Assembly: GCA_020201415.1 (NCBI GenBank)
Contig: JAIVGW010000356.1
Span: forward strand, 1 to 6,037
Length of the DNA stretch: 6,037 nucleotides
Reading direction: 5' to 3'
Source: Lentisphaerota bacterium
GTDB lineage: Bacteria > Verrucomicrobiota > Kiritimatiellia > JAAZAB01
In this document: positions 1-5,660 of the stretch, piece after piece
Layout: every line of letters begins with the position of its first letter
Numbering within the stretch: position 1 is the stretch's first letter
The notes under the pieces: generated by a model
Seen by the model: the letters and a program-made list of their open reading frames with translations, nothing else
Database searches by the model: none
Told to the model about the DNA's origin: nothing
Translations under genes and position numbers: made by a program

Positions 1-126
1 GGGAATTAATTCATCAGACTGCACACCGATTTCCGCCGCCAGCGCCTCTGGTGTCTTCATGCCGTCTTCAGCGGCTTCGGCAATCCTCCAGTCAGGCATC
101 TCACGCGGATCGAGTTTGGCTGGCAT
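1..126 (-). CDS. fhs: Formate--tetrahydrofolate ligase, N-terminal 42 codons (runs off left edge)
   Basis: Only the first 42 codons are present, and the frame is open to the window edge. The product begins MPAKLDPREMPDWRIAEAAE and continues with MKTPEALAAEIGV and SDELIP. This fits the N-terminus of formate--tetrahydrofolate ligases, which start with a short 'IA..A....I..IA.ELGI..DEL.PYG' helix pair ahead of the P-loop-like domain; the catalytic parts lie outside the window. The enzyme joins formate to tetrahydrofolate using ATP, giving 10-formyl-THF for purine synthesis and for the methyl branch of the Wood-Ljungdahl pathway. The start is set by a near-perfect Shine-Dalgarno site 6 nt upstream. 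The neighbouring methyltetrahydrofolate methyltransferase supports a one-carbon role. Identification rests on 42 residues plus context, so it is probable rather than certain. Confidence 0.72.
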   Translation of the reverse strand, partial: MPAKLDPREMPDWRIAEAAEDGMKTPEALAAEIGVQSDELIP

Positions 127-132
127 ATGAAT

Positions 133-138
133 CCTCCT
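133..138 (-). promoter_or_regulatory. Strong Shine-Dalgarno site for fhs
   Basis: On the minus strand the sequence reads AAGGAGG, then ATTCAT, then ATG. The AGGAGG core sits 6 nt before the start codon at 126. It is the best ribosome-binding site in the window and decides the start. No convincing -35/-10 pair was seen between it and the preceding gene, so fhs may be co-transcribed with the methyltransferase across the palindromic element. Confidence 0.8.
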
Positions 139-157
139 TATGAGCCTACTGATCTGG

Positions 158-274
158 TTTCAAAAGTCCATGCAAGACAGGTTGCGACGACGCGCAACCC
201 TCCAAATATCAATAAAACCGACTATTTTTTCACTGGAGGGTTGCGCGTCGTCGCAACCTTCCGGGCTTTTGAAA
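158..274. repeat. REPIN-like palindromic element: two inverted GGAG-headed REP hairpins
   Basis: Bases 179-204 and 234-259 form a perfect 26-bp inverted repeat around a 29-nt AT-rich centre. Each arm is itself a hairpin: GGTTGCG / CGCAACC stems of 7 bp around a 6-nt loop (180-199 and 239-258). Read outward from the centre, each arm starts with GGAG directly before its hairpin. This is the head-plus-hairpin layout described for REP sequences handled by RAYT transposases. A second, outer inverted repeat (TTTCAAAAG at 158-166 and its complement at 266-274; 12 bp with one mismatch if extended) may be the element's true end. It fills the spacer between the methyltransferase and fhs. In RNA either the long stem or the two small hairpins could form, so it could also act as a terminator or mRNA-stability structure, though there is no clear U-tract. 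A single copy cannot prove mobility. Confidence 0.75.
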
Positions 275-299
275 GTAACTCTACTATGATCACAATTTT

Positions 300-1225
300 T
301 CAATATCCGCTCAGACGGCCCTCCCGATGCGCCAGGATGAATTCCGCGCCGAACTCATCCTCGCCCAGCAGCAGCCTTTGCGCCATGACGTAATCAGGCT
401 CGGCGGGATCCAGTTGGTCGAGAGCCCTCAGATTGATCTGAAATGGATCGACAATTCCGCCGTCCGCTCCGGCCTCCAGGGCCAACCGGGTGAACACCGC
501 ATTGATCAATTTGCGGCAGGGCATGCCGAAGGAGACATTGCTGAAGCCACCGACGATGTGGATGGCGGGCCCGTATTTCCCGCGCACCGCGCGCACCGCC
601 TCAAGAAAGCCCAGGGCGTTCCGGCTGTCAGTGGCAATCGGCAGCACCAGCGGATCAATATGGATCAAGCCATGCCCCATACCAGCGTCCTGCAACAGAC
701 CCATCAGCCGCGCCAGGTTATCCAGACGGCCGTCGGTGTCGCAGGGCAGATCATGTTCGCCGGCGGCCGAGGCCACCACCGGAGCGCCGTGGCGAACGGC
801 CAGGTCTATCGCCTCCTTGCGTTCCAACGACACCGAGTTCAACATGGGCACCGGCAGACATTCGTGGCGGGCGCAGGACTCCAGCCCCGTCCGCAGCACA
901 TCGGGATTGGAGGAATCGATGCACAAAGGGACCTTGAGCACCGGCTGCAGCGCGCCAATGCCTGAAGATAATCCACGCCGGCGGCGCATTCACTGGCATT
1001 GCCCTGTATGACCAGCCGCAGCGCCACAGCGCAATGCCGCACCTTGCCGGCGCGCCATTCATCGGCCTGTGTCACCTCCGCCGGCACGGGCAAAAAGCGC
1101 CGCTTGCCCTCCGTGTCGCGGTACAGAATGACATCATACCCATCGGCCTTATCGACGAAATTACCGTCAGTGCGATAACAGCGGGTGCAATGGATGTTTT
1201 CACCGATAGTTATAAAATCGCTCAT
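300..1225 (-). pseudogene. Methyltetrahydrofolate methyltransferase-like pterin-binding protein, internally deleted and frameshifted
   Basis: Two adjoining frames encode one protein. The first (from ATG at 1225 to about 953) starts MSDFITIGENIHCTRC and ends AAGVDYLQALA. The second (from about 959 to the TGA at 300) starts IGALQPVLKVPLCIDSSN and runs about 219 residues to the end. The second part has the pterin-site motifs of MeTr/dihydropteroate-synthase-fold enzymes: CIDSSN, MLNSVSLER, HIDPL and GGFSNVSFG, matching in order the Asp75, Asn96, Asp160 and Asn199 regions of the Moorella enzyme. Such enzymes move a methyl group from methyl-THF to a corrinoid protein. The family normally has about 30-40 more residues at the junction, including a conserved LD.NVDE-type strand. 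That segment is absent and the frame shifts by -1, so translation as read would stop early. It starts 2 nt after the thioredoxin-like gene and is followed by fhs, which fits a one-carbon operon. Family assignment is firm; whether the lesion is real or an assembly error is open. Confidence 0.78.
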
Positions 1226-1227
1226 AA

Positions 1228-1470
1228 TCACAAATCCTTTATCCATTCTTTGATTACCGAAACCTCTGGAACCAACTTCTGCGACTTCAACTGGTAACGC
1301 AGCAAGACCACTGCCGGAGTCTGGTTGACACCATAAAGCTCCATTTTCTTGCTATCGTCCACAAATTCCACATCGACATCCGACTCCGCGCCCAACTCGC
1401 GCACGGCCTGCCGCACATTGGCCAGAACCAGCCTGGCCGCCGACCGGGCGATACTGACGGACAGCCTCAT
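1228..1470 (-). CDS. Small thioredoxin-fold protein lacking the CxxC motif
   Basis: The 80-residue product has the layout of small thioredoxin-like 'redox-active disulfide' proteins: an N-terminal strand and helix (about 1-28, NVRQAVRELG), a second strand (VDVEFVDD), then YGVNQTPAVVL with the cis-proline at about 52, and a C-terminal VPEVSVIKEWIKDL helix. Family members usually carry CxxC at the start of the first helix; here those positions read as non-cysteine residues (SIARSAARL), so a dithiol function is not supported. Either the protein is a non-redox variant, or its true N-terminus was altered by the same kind of damage seen in its neighbours. GAGG lies 5 nt upstream of the ATG, supporting this start. 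It ends 2 nt before the methyltransferase start, so the two are probably co-translated. A role near the methyltransferase is inferred from position only. Confidence 0.62.
   Translation of the reverse strand: MRLSVSIARSAARLVLANVRQAVRELGAESDVDVEFVDDSKKMELYGVNQTPAVVLLRYQLKSQKLVPEVSVIKEWIKDL
1235..1240 (-). promoter_or_regulatory. Shine-Dalgarno site selecting the MeTr start at 1225
   Basis: AAAGGA on the minus strand lies 9 nt before the ATG at 1225. An alternative ATG at 1246 would overlap the end of the thioredoxin-like gene and would place this motif inside the coding region. The family's N-terminus (ITIGENIH close to the start) also favours 1225. The site lies within the last codons of the upstream gene, which implies translational coupling. 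Confidence 0.5.
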
Positions 1471-1522
1471 TCTGACCTCGCATTGCGGCCTTGACCAATT
1501 CTCTTCCCGACATGGCAGTCAT
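1467..1522 (-). pseudogene. Possible 5' stub of a lost gene before the thioredoxin-like gene
   Basis: An ATG at 1522 has an AAGGGG ribosome-binding site 5 nt upstream and opens MTAMSGRELVKAAMRGQ, after which the frame loses protein-like character. The opening resembles the N-termini of uroporphyrinogen-decarboxylase-family methyltransferases ('..SRE.V..A..G...'), which are common partners of MeTr, but 17 residues cannot prove this. In another frame a TGA overlaps the ATG of the thioredoxin-like gene as ATGA, as at the end of a translationally coupled upstream gene. The two observations together would fit a gene reduced to its first and last few codons. The alternative is that this is simply the leader of the thioredoxin-like gene. 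Confidence 0.25.
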
Positions 1523-1561
1523 TTGCCCCCCTTAACTAATCCTGATTGAAAAATATTACAT

Positions 1562-1653
1562 AGGCTCTGGCAAAACCCTTGCGGTAGGGACGGCTCTCCG
1601 AGCCGTCCGCGGACGTTTCGGAGAAACGTCCCTACCAGTAATTTTGCAAGAGG
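1562..1653. repeat. MITE/REPIN-like element: two inverted GTAG-headed hairpins with outer inverted repeats
   Basis: The core is 1583-1636. On the plus strand GGTAG leads into hairpin one (GGACGGCT, loop CTCCG, AGCCGTCC; 1588-1608), then a GC spacer, then hairpin two (GGACGTTT, loop CGGAG, AAACGTCC; 1611-1631), then CTACC. Both stems are perfect 8-bp stems with 5-nt loops that are complements of each other, and both hairpins are headed by GTAG when read inward. The outer 10 bp (1583-1592 and 1627-1636) are perfectly inverted. Further out, CTCTGGCAAAA (1565-1575) is the inverse of 1642-1652 with one mismatch, giving a likely element of about 90 bp. It lies between the kinase and the one-carbon genes. 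GTAG plus hairpin is the signature of REP sequences in bacteria with RAYT transposases. It may also end or insulate kinase-operon transcription. Confidence 0.75.
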
Positions 1654-1664
1654 CTCTTCATTCC

Positions 1665-1680
1665 GTTTTTGATTAAAAAC
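1665..1680. terminator. Weak AT-rich hairpin downstream of the kinase gene
   Basis: GTTTTT (1665-1670), loop GATT, AAAAAC (1675-1680) forms a 6-bp, mostly A-T stem 13 bases past the kinase stop codon. It lacks a GC-rich stem, so it is a poor intrinsic terminator. Together with the large palindromes just beyond it, this spacer is still the most likely place for the purine/amino-sugar unit to end. Confidence 0.25.
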
Positions 1681-1692
1681 AATCCATATCTT

Positions 1693-2611
1693 TCACGAAG
1701 ACGCCCTGATTTCAAGGATAATCCAGACCACAGCCAGCAACATGGCAAAGATGGCCGCCATAATCAGAAACAACCTGAAGGTCAGCGAGATGCGAACGCC
1801 GCAGAGCTTGCGGGGGATGCGCACAACCTTGCGAGCGCCCCGCGTCACGGTACTGGCGCCCGCTGGCGGGGGCGGCGTACGCGGGGGTCCATGATGCAGC
1901 ACGCGGTCAATATCCACCAGCACCTCATGCCAGTCCACCGGCCGGTGCAACTTATCCTTAGCCATCATCACTTCCAGCAACTGGGCAAAATTATCCGACA
2001 GCCCGGGATTGCGTTCCAGAGGATCCGGCACAAAATCCGTTACATTGCGCACCATGGCGGAAACGCCGGAAGTGTCTGAAAACGGCGCATATCCGGTGGC
2101 CATGTGGTACATGGTGGCGCCCAGGGAATAGATATCAGCCCGGCAATCTATTTCCCAGGTCGGCCACCTTGACCGTGCCGTCGCCATCGATCAGGATATT
2201 GTCCGGCTTGATGTCGCGGTGCACCAGCCGGGCGTCATCCCAGGCATATTCCAGCGCCACCGCCACGGCTTCACCAATCAACAAGGTGCTTTCCTCATCC
2301 AGGCGTCCTTTGCGGGCCACGCGGCGGCCGGCGGTTTCACCATCAATATATTCCATGACGAAATAAAACACATCGGACTCCACCCCGGCATCGTAAATCT
2401 GCACCATGTTGTTATGCTTGAGTTTGCCGGCGGCCTTGGCTTCCTGGCGGAAGCGTATGACGTAGGAGGGGTTTTCCGCAAGGTAGTCCGGCAGGATCTT
2501 GACCGCCACCAACCGGTTCAGGGAAAGCTGGCGCGCGAGATAAACGGCGCCCATACCGCCCTCGCCCAGCGTACGGATGATTTCGTAACCTTTTATCAGC
2601 GGCAAAGGCAT
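1693..2611 (-). pseudogene. Membrane-anchored Ser/Thr protein kinase, activation loop deleted and frame broken
   Basis: The N-terminal frame (ATG at 2611 to about 2153) encodes a Hanks-type kinase: G-loop GEGGMGAVY (residues 16-24), catalytic Lys in VAVK (38), helix-C Glu (57), catalytic loop HRDIKPDN (131-138) and DLG (151-153). After DLG the frame becomes nonsense and stops. The frame shifted by +1 resumes exactly at subdomain IX with EIDCRADIYSLG, continues through subdomains X-XI (KLHRPVDWHEVL) and a proline-rich linker, and ends in one membrane helix (FLIMAAIFAMLLAVVWIIL) plus a few residues. The activation segment with its GT.xY..PE/APE motif, usually 30 or more residues, is absent. An intact relative would phosphorylate cytoplasmic proteins from the inner membrane face; this copy, as read, would give a truncated N-lobe product. 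It starts 68 nt after glmS and probably shares its transcript. The kinase assignment is certain; whether the break is biological or from assembly cannot be told here. Confidence 0.85.
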
Positions 2612-2617
2612 TTTCCA

Positions 2618-2621
2618 CTCC
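2618..2621 (-). promoter_or_regulatory. Shine-Dalgarno site fixing the kinase start at 2611
   Basis: GGAG on the minus strand is 6 nt upstream of the ATG at 2611. The open frame extends to a TTG at 2635, but that start would put this motif inside the gene, and kinases of this type usually begin a few residues before the 'GYEI...LGEGGMG' strand, as the ATG start does. Confidence 0.55.
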
Positions 2622-2679
2622 AGCGCCACGACCAAAACCCACCGGACAAACCCAGGGCCAGCCCGGCACTCGCGCCCGG

Positions 2680-4527
2680 TTATTCCACCGTCACCGACTT
2701 CGCCAGATTACGCGGTTGATCAATCGGGCAGCCGCGCTTGCGGGCGATATAATAGGCCAGCAACTGCTCGGCCACCACTACCGGCACTGGCGCCAGGAAA
2801 TCGGGACAAGGCGGCACCCGGATGATGTCATCGGCAAACTGATCCACCTCATCATCACCCTCGGTAGCAATGGCAATCACCGGAGATTTGCGGGCGCGGC
2901 ATTCCTGCATATTATTAACCGTCTTACTCCTGCCGTGGACATCCGGCACCACCGCCACCACCGGCACCGTCTCATCCAGCAGGGCAATAGGGCCGTGCTT
3001 CAGCTCGGCGGCATGATAGCCCTCGGCATGAATATAGGAAATCTCCTTCAGCTTCAACGCGCCTTCCAGCGCCACCGGATACATGTACCCGCGCCCCAGG
3101 TAAAAGCAATGTTCGGCATCAGCGTATTTTTCCGCCACCTGCCGGATATGATCAGTCTGACGCAGAACCGCCTCAGCCAGTTGCGGCACGCGCGCCAGGC
3201 CGGCCACCAGGTCGCGCCCGACACCGGCCGACATCCGCCGCGCGCGTCCGAAGGCAATCGCCAGCATAGCCAGCACCACCACCTGGCAGGAAAAGGCCTT
3301 GGTGGAAGCCACGCTGATTTCCGGCCCGGCATGCAGGTACACACCGCGCCCGGTCTCCCGCGCTATCGTCGAACCGACGACATTACAAATGCCCAGGACA
3401 TTGGCGCCCTTGCGCCGCGCTTCGCGCACCGCCTCGATTGTGTCGGCGGTCTCGCCCGACTGGCTCACGGCCAGCAGACAGCTGTCGCGTTCAATGATCG
3501 GGTTACGGTACCGGAACTCCGCCGCCTGCTCGACTTCCGTGGGCAGGTCGGCCAGGCTTTCAAAATGGTATTTGCCGACCATGCCGGCGAAATACGAAGT
3601 GCCGCAGGCCGCGATGATGATGCGCGAAACACGGGCATAATCCGCCGGCTCCATCTGTACGCCGCTAAGCCTGGTGGTGCCGTCCTTTTCCAATAAACGT
3701 CCGCGGATGGCATTGGCCAGCGCTTCCGGCTGTTCATGGATTTCCTTGAGCATGAAATGCTCGAATCCACCCTTCTCCAGCTCGCCCGGCTGCCAGTCCA
3801 CATGGCGCAATTCGCGGTTGACGGGAACGTTTTTGAGAGAGGAAATCTGCACGCCGGCCGGCGTGATGGTGGCAATGTCCTCGTCATCCAGATAGATCAC
3901 GCGGGTGGTATAATTTACGATGGCGCTGACATCGGACGCCACGATGTTCTCGCCGTTGCCCACGCCCAAGGCAATCGGGCTGCCCTTGCGGGCCGCCACA
4001 ATCACGTCCGGATGCTGGGATGAAACCACGGCTATGCCGTAGGTGCCCTCGACCATTTCCAGGGCCATGGCCACGGCGCGATGTAAATCACCATCATAAC
4101 ATTCCTCGATCAGGTGCGCCAAGACCTCCGAATCGGTCTCGCTTTCAAACCGGTAACCCTTGCCGATTAAACGCTGCTTGAGCGGCAGATAGTTCTCAAT
4201 GATGCCGTTGTGCACGATGGCAATCCGACCGTTGCGACTGAGATGCGGATGGGCATTGCTGACAGTGGGCGCACCATGCGTCGCCCAGCGCGTATGCCCG
4301 ATTCCAATATGACACCGCCCGGCCACCGGCTCCGGCAGTTCCTGCTCCACCGCGCGCTGCAAGTCCGGAATCTTGCCGGAGACGCGCACGCGTTTCAGCG
4401 CGCCGTCCGCGGAATCCAGCATGGCCAGCCCGGCCGAGTCATAGCCGCGGTATTCCATGCGCTGCAGACCGGACAAAACAATGCCCACGGCTCCCAACGG
4501 CCCTACGTAACCGATGATGCCACACAT
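2680..4527 (-). CDS. glmS: Glutamine--fructose-6-phosphate aminotransferase (isomerizing)
   Basis: This cytoplasmic enzyme makes glucosamine-6-phosphate from fructose-6-phosphate and glutamine, the first committed step to UDP-GlcNAc for peptidoglycan and LPS. The product is 615 residues, close to the usual 600-615. The N-terminal glutaminase domain starts MCGIIGYVG, with Cys2 as the nucleophile after Met removal, and has HTRWATHG (78-85), HNGIIENY (106-113) and ETDSE (130-134). Two SIS sugar-isomerase domains follow: the first with ACGTSY (307-312), SQSGET (355-360) and VASTKAF (406-412), the second with LGRG (477-480), ALEGALKLKE (486-495) and ELKHGP (508-513, with the catalytic His). It ends DQPRNLAKSVTVE, with the conserved Lys at 610. 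All key residues are present, so this is the only complete gene here that looks fully functional. GGGAG is 6 nt before the ATG. The start is 12 nt past the purA stop, so the two are co-transcribed; that gap is too short for a glmS ribozyme. Confidence 0.97.
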   Translation of the reverse strand: MCGIIGYVGPLGAVGIVLSGLQRMEYRGYDSAGLAMLDSADGALKRVRVSGKIPDLQRAVEQELPEPVAGRCHIGIGHTRWATHGAPTVSNAHPHLSRNGRIAIVHNGIIENYLPLKQRLIGKGYRFESETDSEVLAHLIEECYDGDLHRAVAMALEMVEGTYGIAVVSSQHPDVIVAARKGSPIALGVGNGENIVASDVSAIVNYTTRVIYLDDEDIATITPAGVQISSLKNVPVNRELRHVDWQPGELEKGGFEHFMLKEIHEQPEALANAIRGRLLEKDGTTRLSGVQMEPADYARVSRIIIAACGTSYFAGMVGKYHFESLADLPTEVEQAAEFRYRNPIIERDSCLLAVSQSGETADTIEAVREARRKGANVLGICNVVGSTIARETGRGVYLHAGPEISVASTKAFSCQVVVLAMLAIAFGRARRMSAGVGRDLVAGLARVPQLAEAVLRQTDHIRQVAEKYADAEHCFYLGRGYMYPVALEGALKLKEISYIHAEGYHAAELKHGPIALLDETVPVVAVVPDVHGRSKTVNNMQECRARKSPVIAIATEGDDEVDQFADDIIRVPPCPDFLAPVPVVVAEQLLAYYIARKRGCPIDQPRNLAKSVTVE

Positions 4528-4539
4528 AAGACACTCCCG

Positions 4540-5595
4540 TTAAAATGCCGGCTCGCGCACAATCAACTGCGAGCGATCGCGCCCGGCCGAAACCAGGGTT
4601 ATCGGCACCTCCAGGCGCCGTTCCAGTTCCTGCACGTAATTCCGGGCATTTTCCGGCAGATCTTCAAACCGGCGCGCAGCGCTGGTAGCGGCGCGCCAGC
4701 CGGGCCAGAATTCAATTACGGGCTTGGCCGCCGCCTGATCCACGGGGTTCACCGGCATTTCCGTGTATTCCCGCTCGCCGATACGATAGGCCACGCACAC
4801 CCCGATTTTGTCGAAATCGTCCAACACATCCATCTTGGTCAGGGCCACGGCATTCATGCCGTTCAACTGCACAGCGCGCTTCAACTGCACCAGATCGAGC
4901 CAACCGCAGCGGCGCGGCCTCTTGGTGGTGGCGCCATATTCTCCGCCCAACTCGCGCAGATGATCGCCTTCCGCGCCGAAAAGTTCGGATGGAAAAGGCC
5001 CCTCGCCCACGCGCGTGGCATAGGCTTTGGCAATGCCGATCACCGCCAGAACATCGAAATCCCCCAGTTCCGCCTCCGACAGCAAGGCGCGCTTGGCCTC
5101 GAAGCAGACGCGCAGACGCGCACGGAAATGGTCTTCATCCAACACGTCCGCCATGCGCACGCCTACCCGCGACGCGCGATCGGCATAAGCCGGGCCGATG
5201 CCGCGCAGGGTGGTGCCGATTTTACCGTCGCCCATGCGCGTTTCCGCCTGCCGGTCGAGGGCGATATGGCATGGCAGAATCAGGTGCGCCTCGCCGCTGA
5301 TCAACAGCCGGGCCTGCCACTCGTCGCGCGGCACGCCGATCTCGTCCAGTTCCGCCAGCAGCCGGTCGGGATTGATCACCACGCCGCCGCCGATTATATT
5401 CAAGACATTCGGCCGCAGAATACCGCTGGGCAGAATATGGAAAACATATTTCTGGTCATTGCAATAGACGGTATGTCCGGCATTGTCGCCGCCCTGAAAG
5501 CGCGCCACGACTTCGGCCTTTTCCGCCAGTACGTCCACGATTTTACCCTTGCCCTCATCCCCCCACTGCGCTCCGACAATCACTACTGATGACAT
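4540..5595 (-). CDS. purA: Adenylosuccinate synthetase with an in-frame internal deletion
   Basis: PurA joins IMP and aspartate using GTP to form adenylosuccinate, the first step from IMP to AMP. The N-terminal half is canonical and keeps E. coli numbering: GAQWGDEGKGK (8-18, Asp13), GGDNAGHT (35-42, His41), KIGTTLRGIGPAY with Thr129, and Arg143. The C-terminal part has TRVGEGPFPSEL, KRPRRCGWLDLV, LTKMDVLD and a normal end. The product is only 351 residues against about 430 in bacteria. Near residue 184 (FDVLA followed by VIGIAKAYATRVG) about 75-80 residues are missing, including the GAQG..LDIDHGTYPFVTSS region that supplies Gln224 and Thr239 to the IMP site in E. coli. The frame stays open, so a protein could be made, but catalysis is doubtful. 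AAAGGGG is 4 nt before the ATG. purB lies 65 nt upstream and glmS 12 nt downstream. Identity is certain; the lesion could be real or an assembly error. Confidence 0.93.
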   Translation of the reverse strand: MSSVVIVGAQWGDEGKGKIVDVLAEKAEVVARFQGGDNAGHTVYCNDQKYVFHILPSGILRPNVLNIIGGGVVINPDRLLAELDEIGVPRDEWQARLLISGEAHLILPCHIALDRQAETRMGDGKIGTTLRGIGPAYADRASRVGVRMADVLDEDHFRARLRVCFEAKRALLSEAELGDFDVLAVIGIAKAYATRVGEGPFPSELFGAEGDHLRELGGEYGATTKRPRRCGWLDLVQLKRAVQLNGMNAVALTKMDVLDDFDKIGVCVAYRIGEREYTEMPVNPVDQAAAKPVIEFWPGWRAATSAARRFEDLPENARNYVQELERRLEVPITLVSAGRDRSQLIVREPAF

Positions 5596-5660
5596 GACGC
5601 CCCTTTCTCTTACGGCATTATTGGCAATATTGCTGGCGCGGGCCGGCCGCTACCATAAAA

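Noticed and set aside
327..965. A 212-codon open frame on the plus strand
   Set aside because: It is antisense to the C-terminal part of the methyltransferase, which carries conserved pterin-site motifs. No ribosome-binding site or domain supports it.
1531..1575. Possible promoter (TTGCCA ... TTCAAT, 17-nt spacing, minus strand) before the thioredoxin-like gene
   Set aside because: The -10 match is weak and the -35 overlaps the repeat's terminal sequence. The AT-rich spacer is a plausible promoter location, but no specific site can be supported.
158..1653. CRISPR repeats
   Set aside because: The repeats are single inverted pairs of two unrelated sequences, not regularly spaced direct repeats with unique spacers.
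2150..2156. GGGAAAT resembling a slippery heptamer at the kinase break (programmed -1 frameshift)
   Set aside because: The heptamer is in phase for -1 slippage, but the -1 frame meets TAG at once, and the C-terminal half needs +1. Frameshifting also could not restore the missing activation loop.
2716..3696. A 326-codon open frame on the plus strand
   Set aside because: It is fully antisense to the intact glmS gene and shows only low-complexity His/Arg/Gln-rich translation with no recognisable motif.
4528..4539. glmS ribozyme/riboswitch before glmS
   Set aside because: Only 12 nt separate the purA stop from the glmS start, far too little for the ribozyme, and no such fold is visible in the upstream coding region.
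4210..5589. A 459-codon open frame on the plus strand
   Set aside because: It lies antisense to purA and the 5' end of glmS, whose protein motifs are unmistakable. The product is rich in His, Arg, Gln and Ala with no family features, as expected from reading the complement of GC-rich genes.
4540..5595. Natural archaeal-type short PurA
   Set aside because: Archaeal short forms keep the EG.QG...GTYPYVTS segment. Here that segment is the part that is missing, while the rest follows the bacterial pattern.
5622..5645. GCAATATTGC palindrome and GGCCGGCC run in the purB-purA spacer
   Set aside because: They are short self-complementary stretches with no U-tract and no fit to a known operator; too little to call a terminator or binding site.
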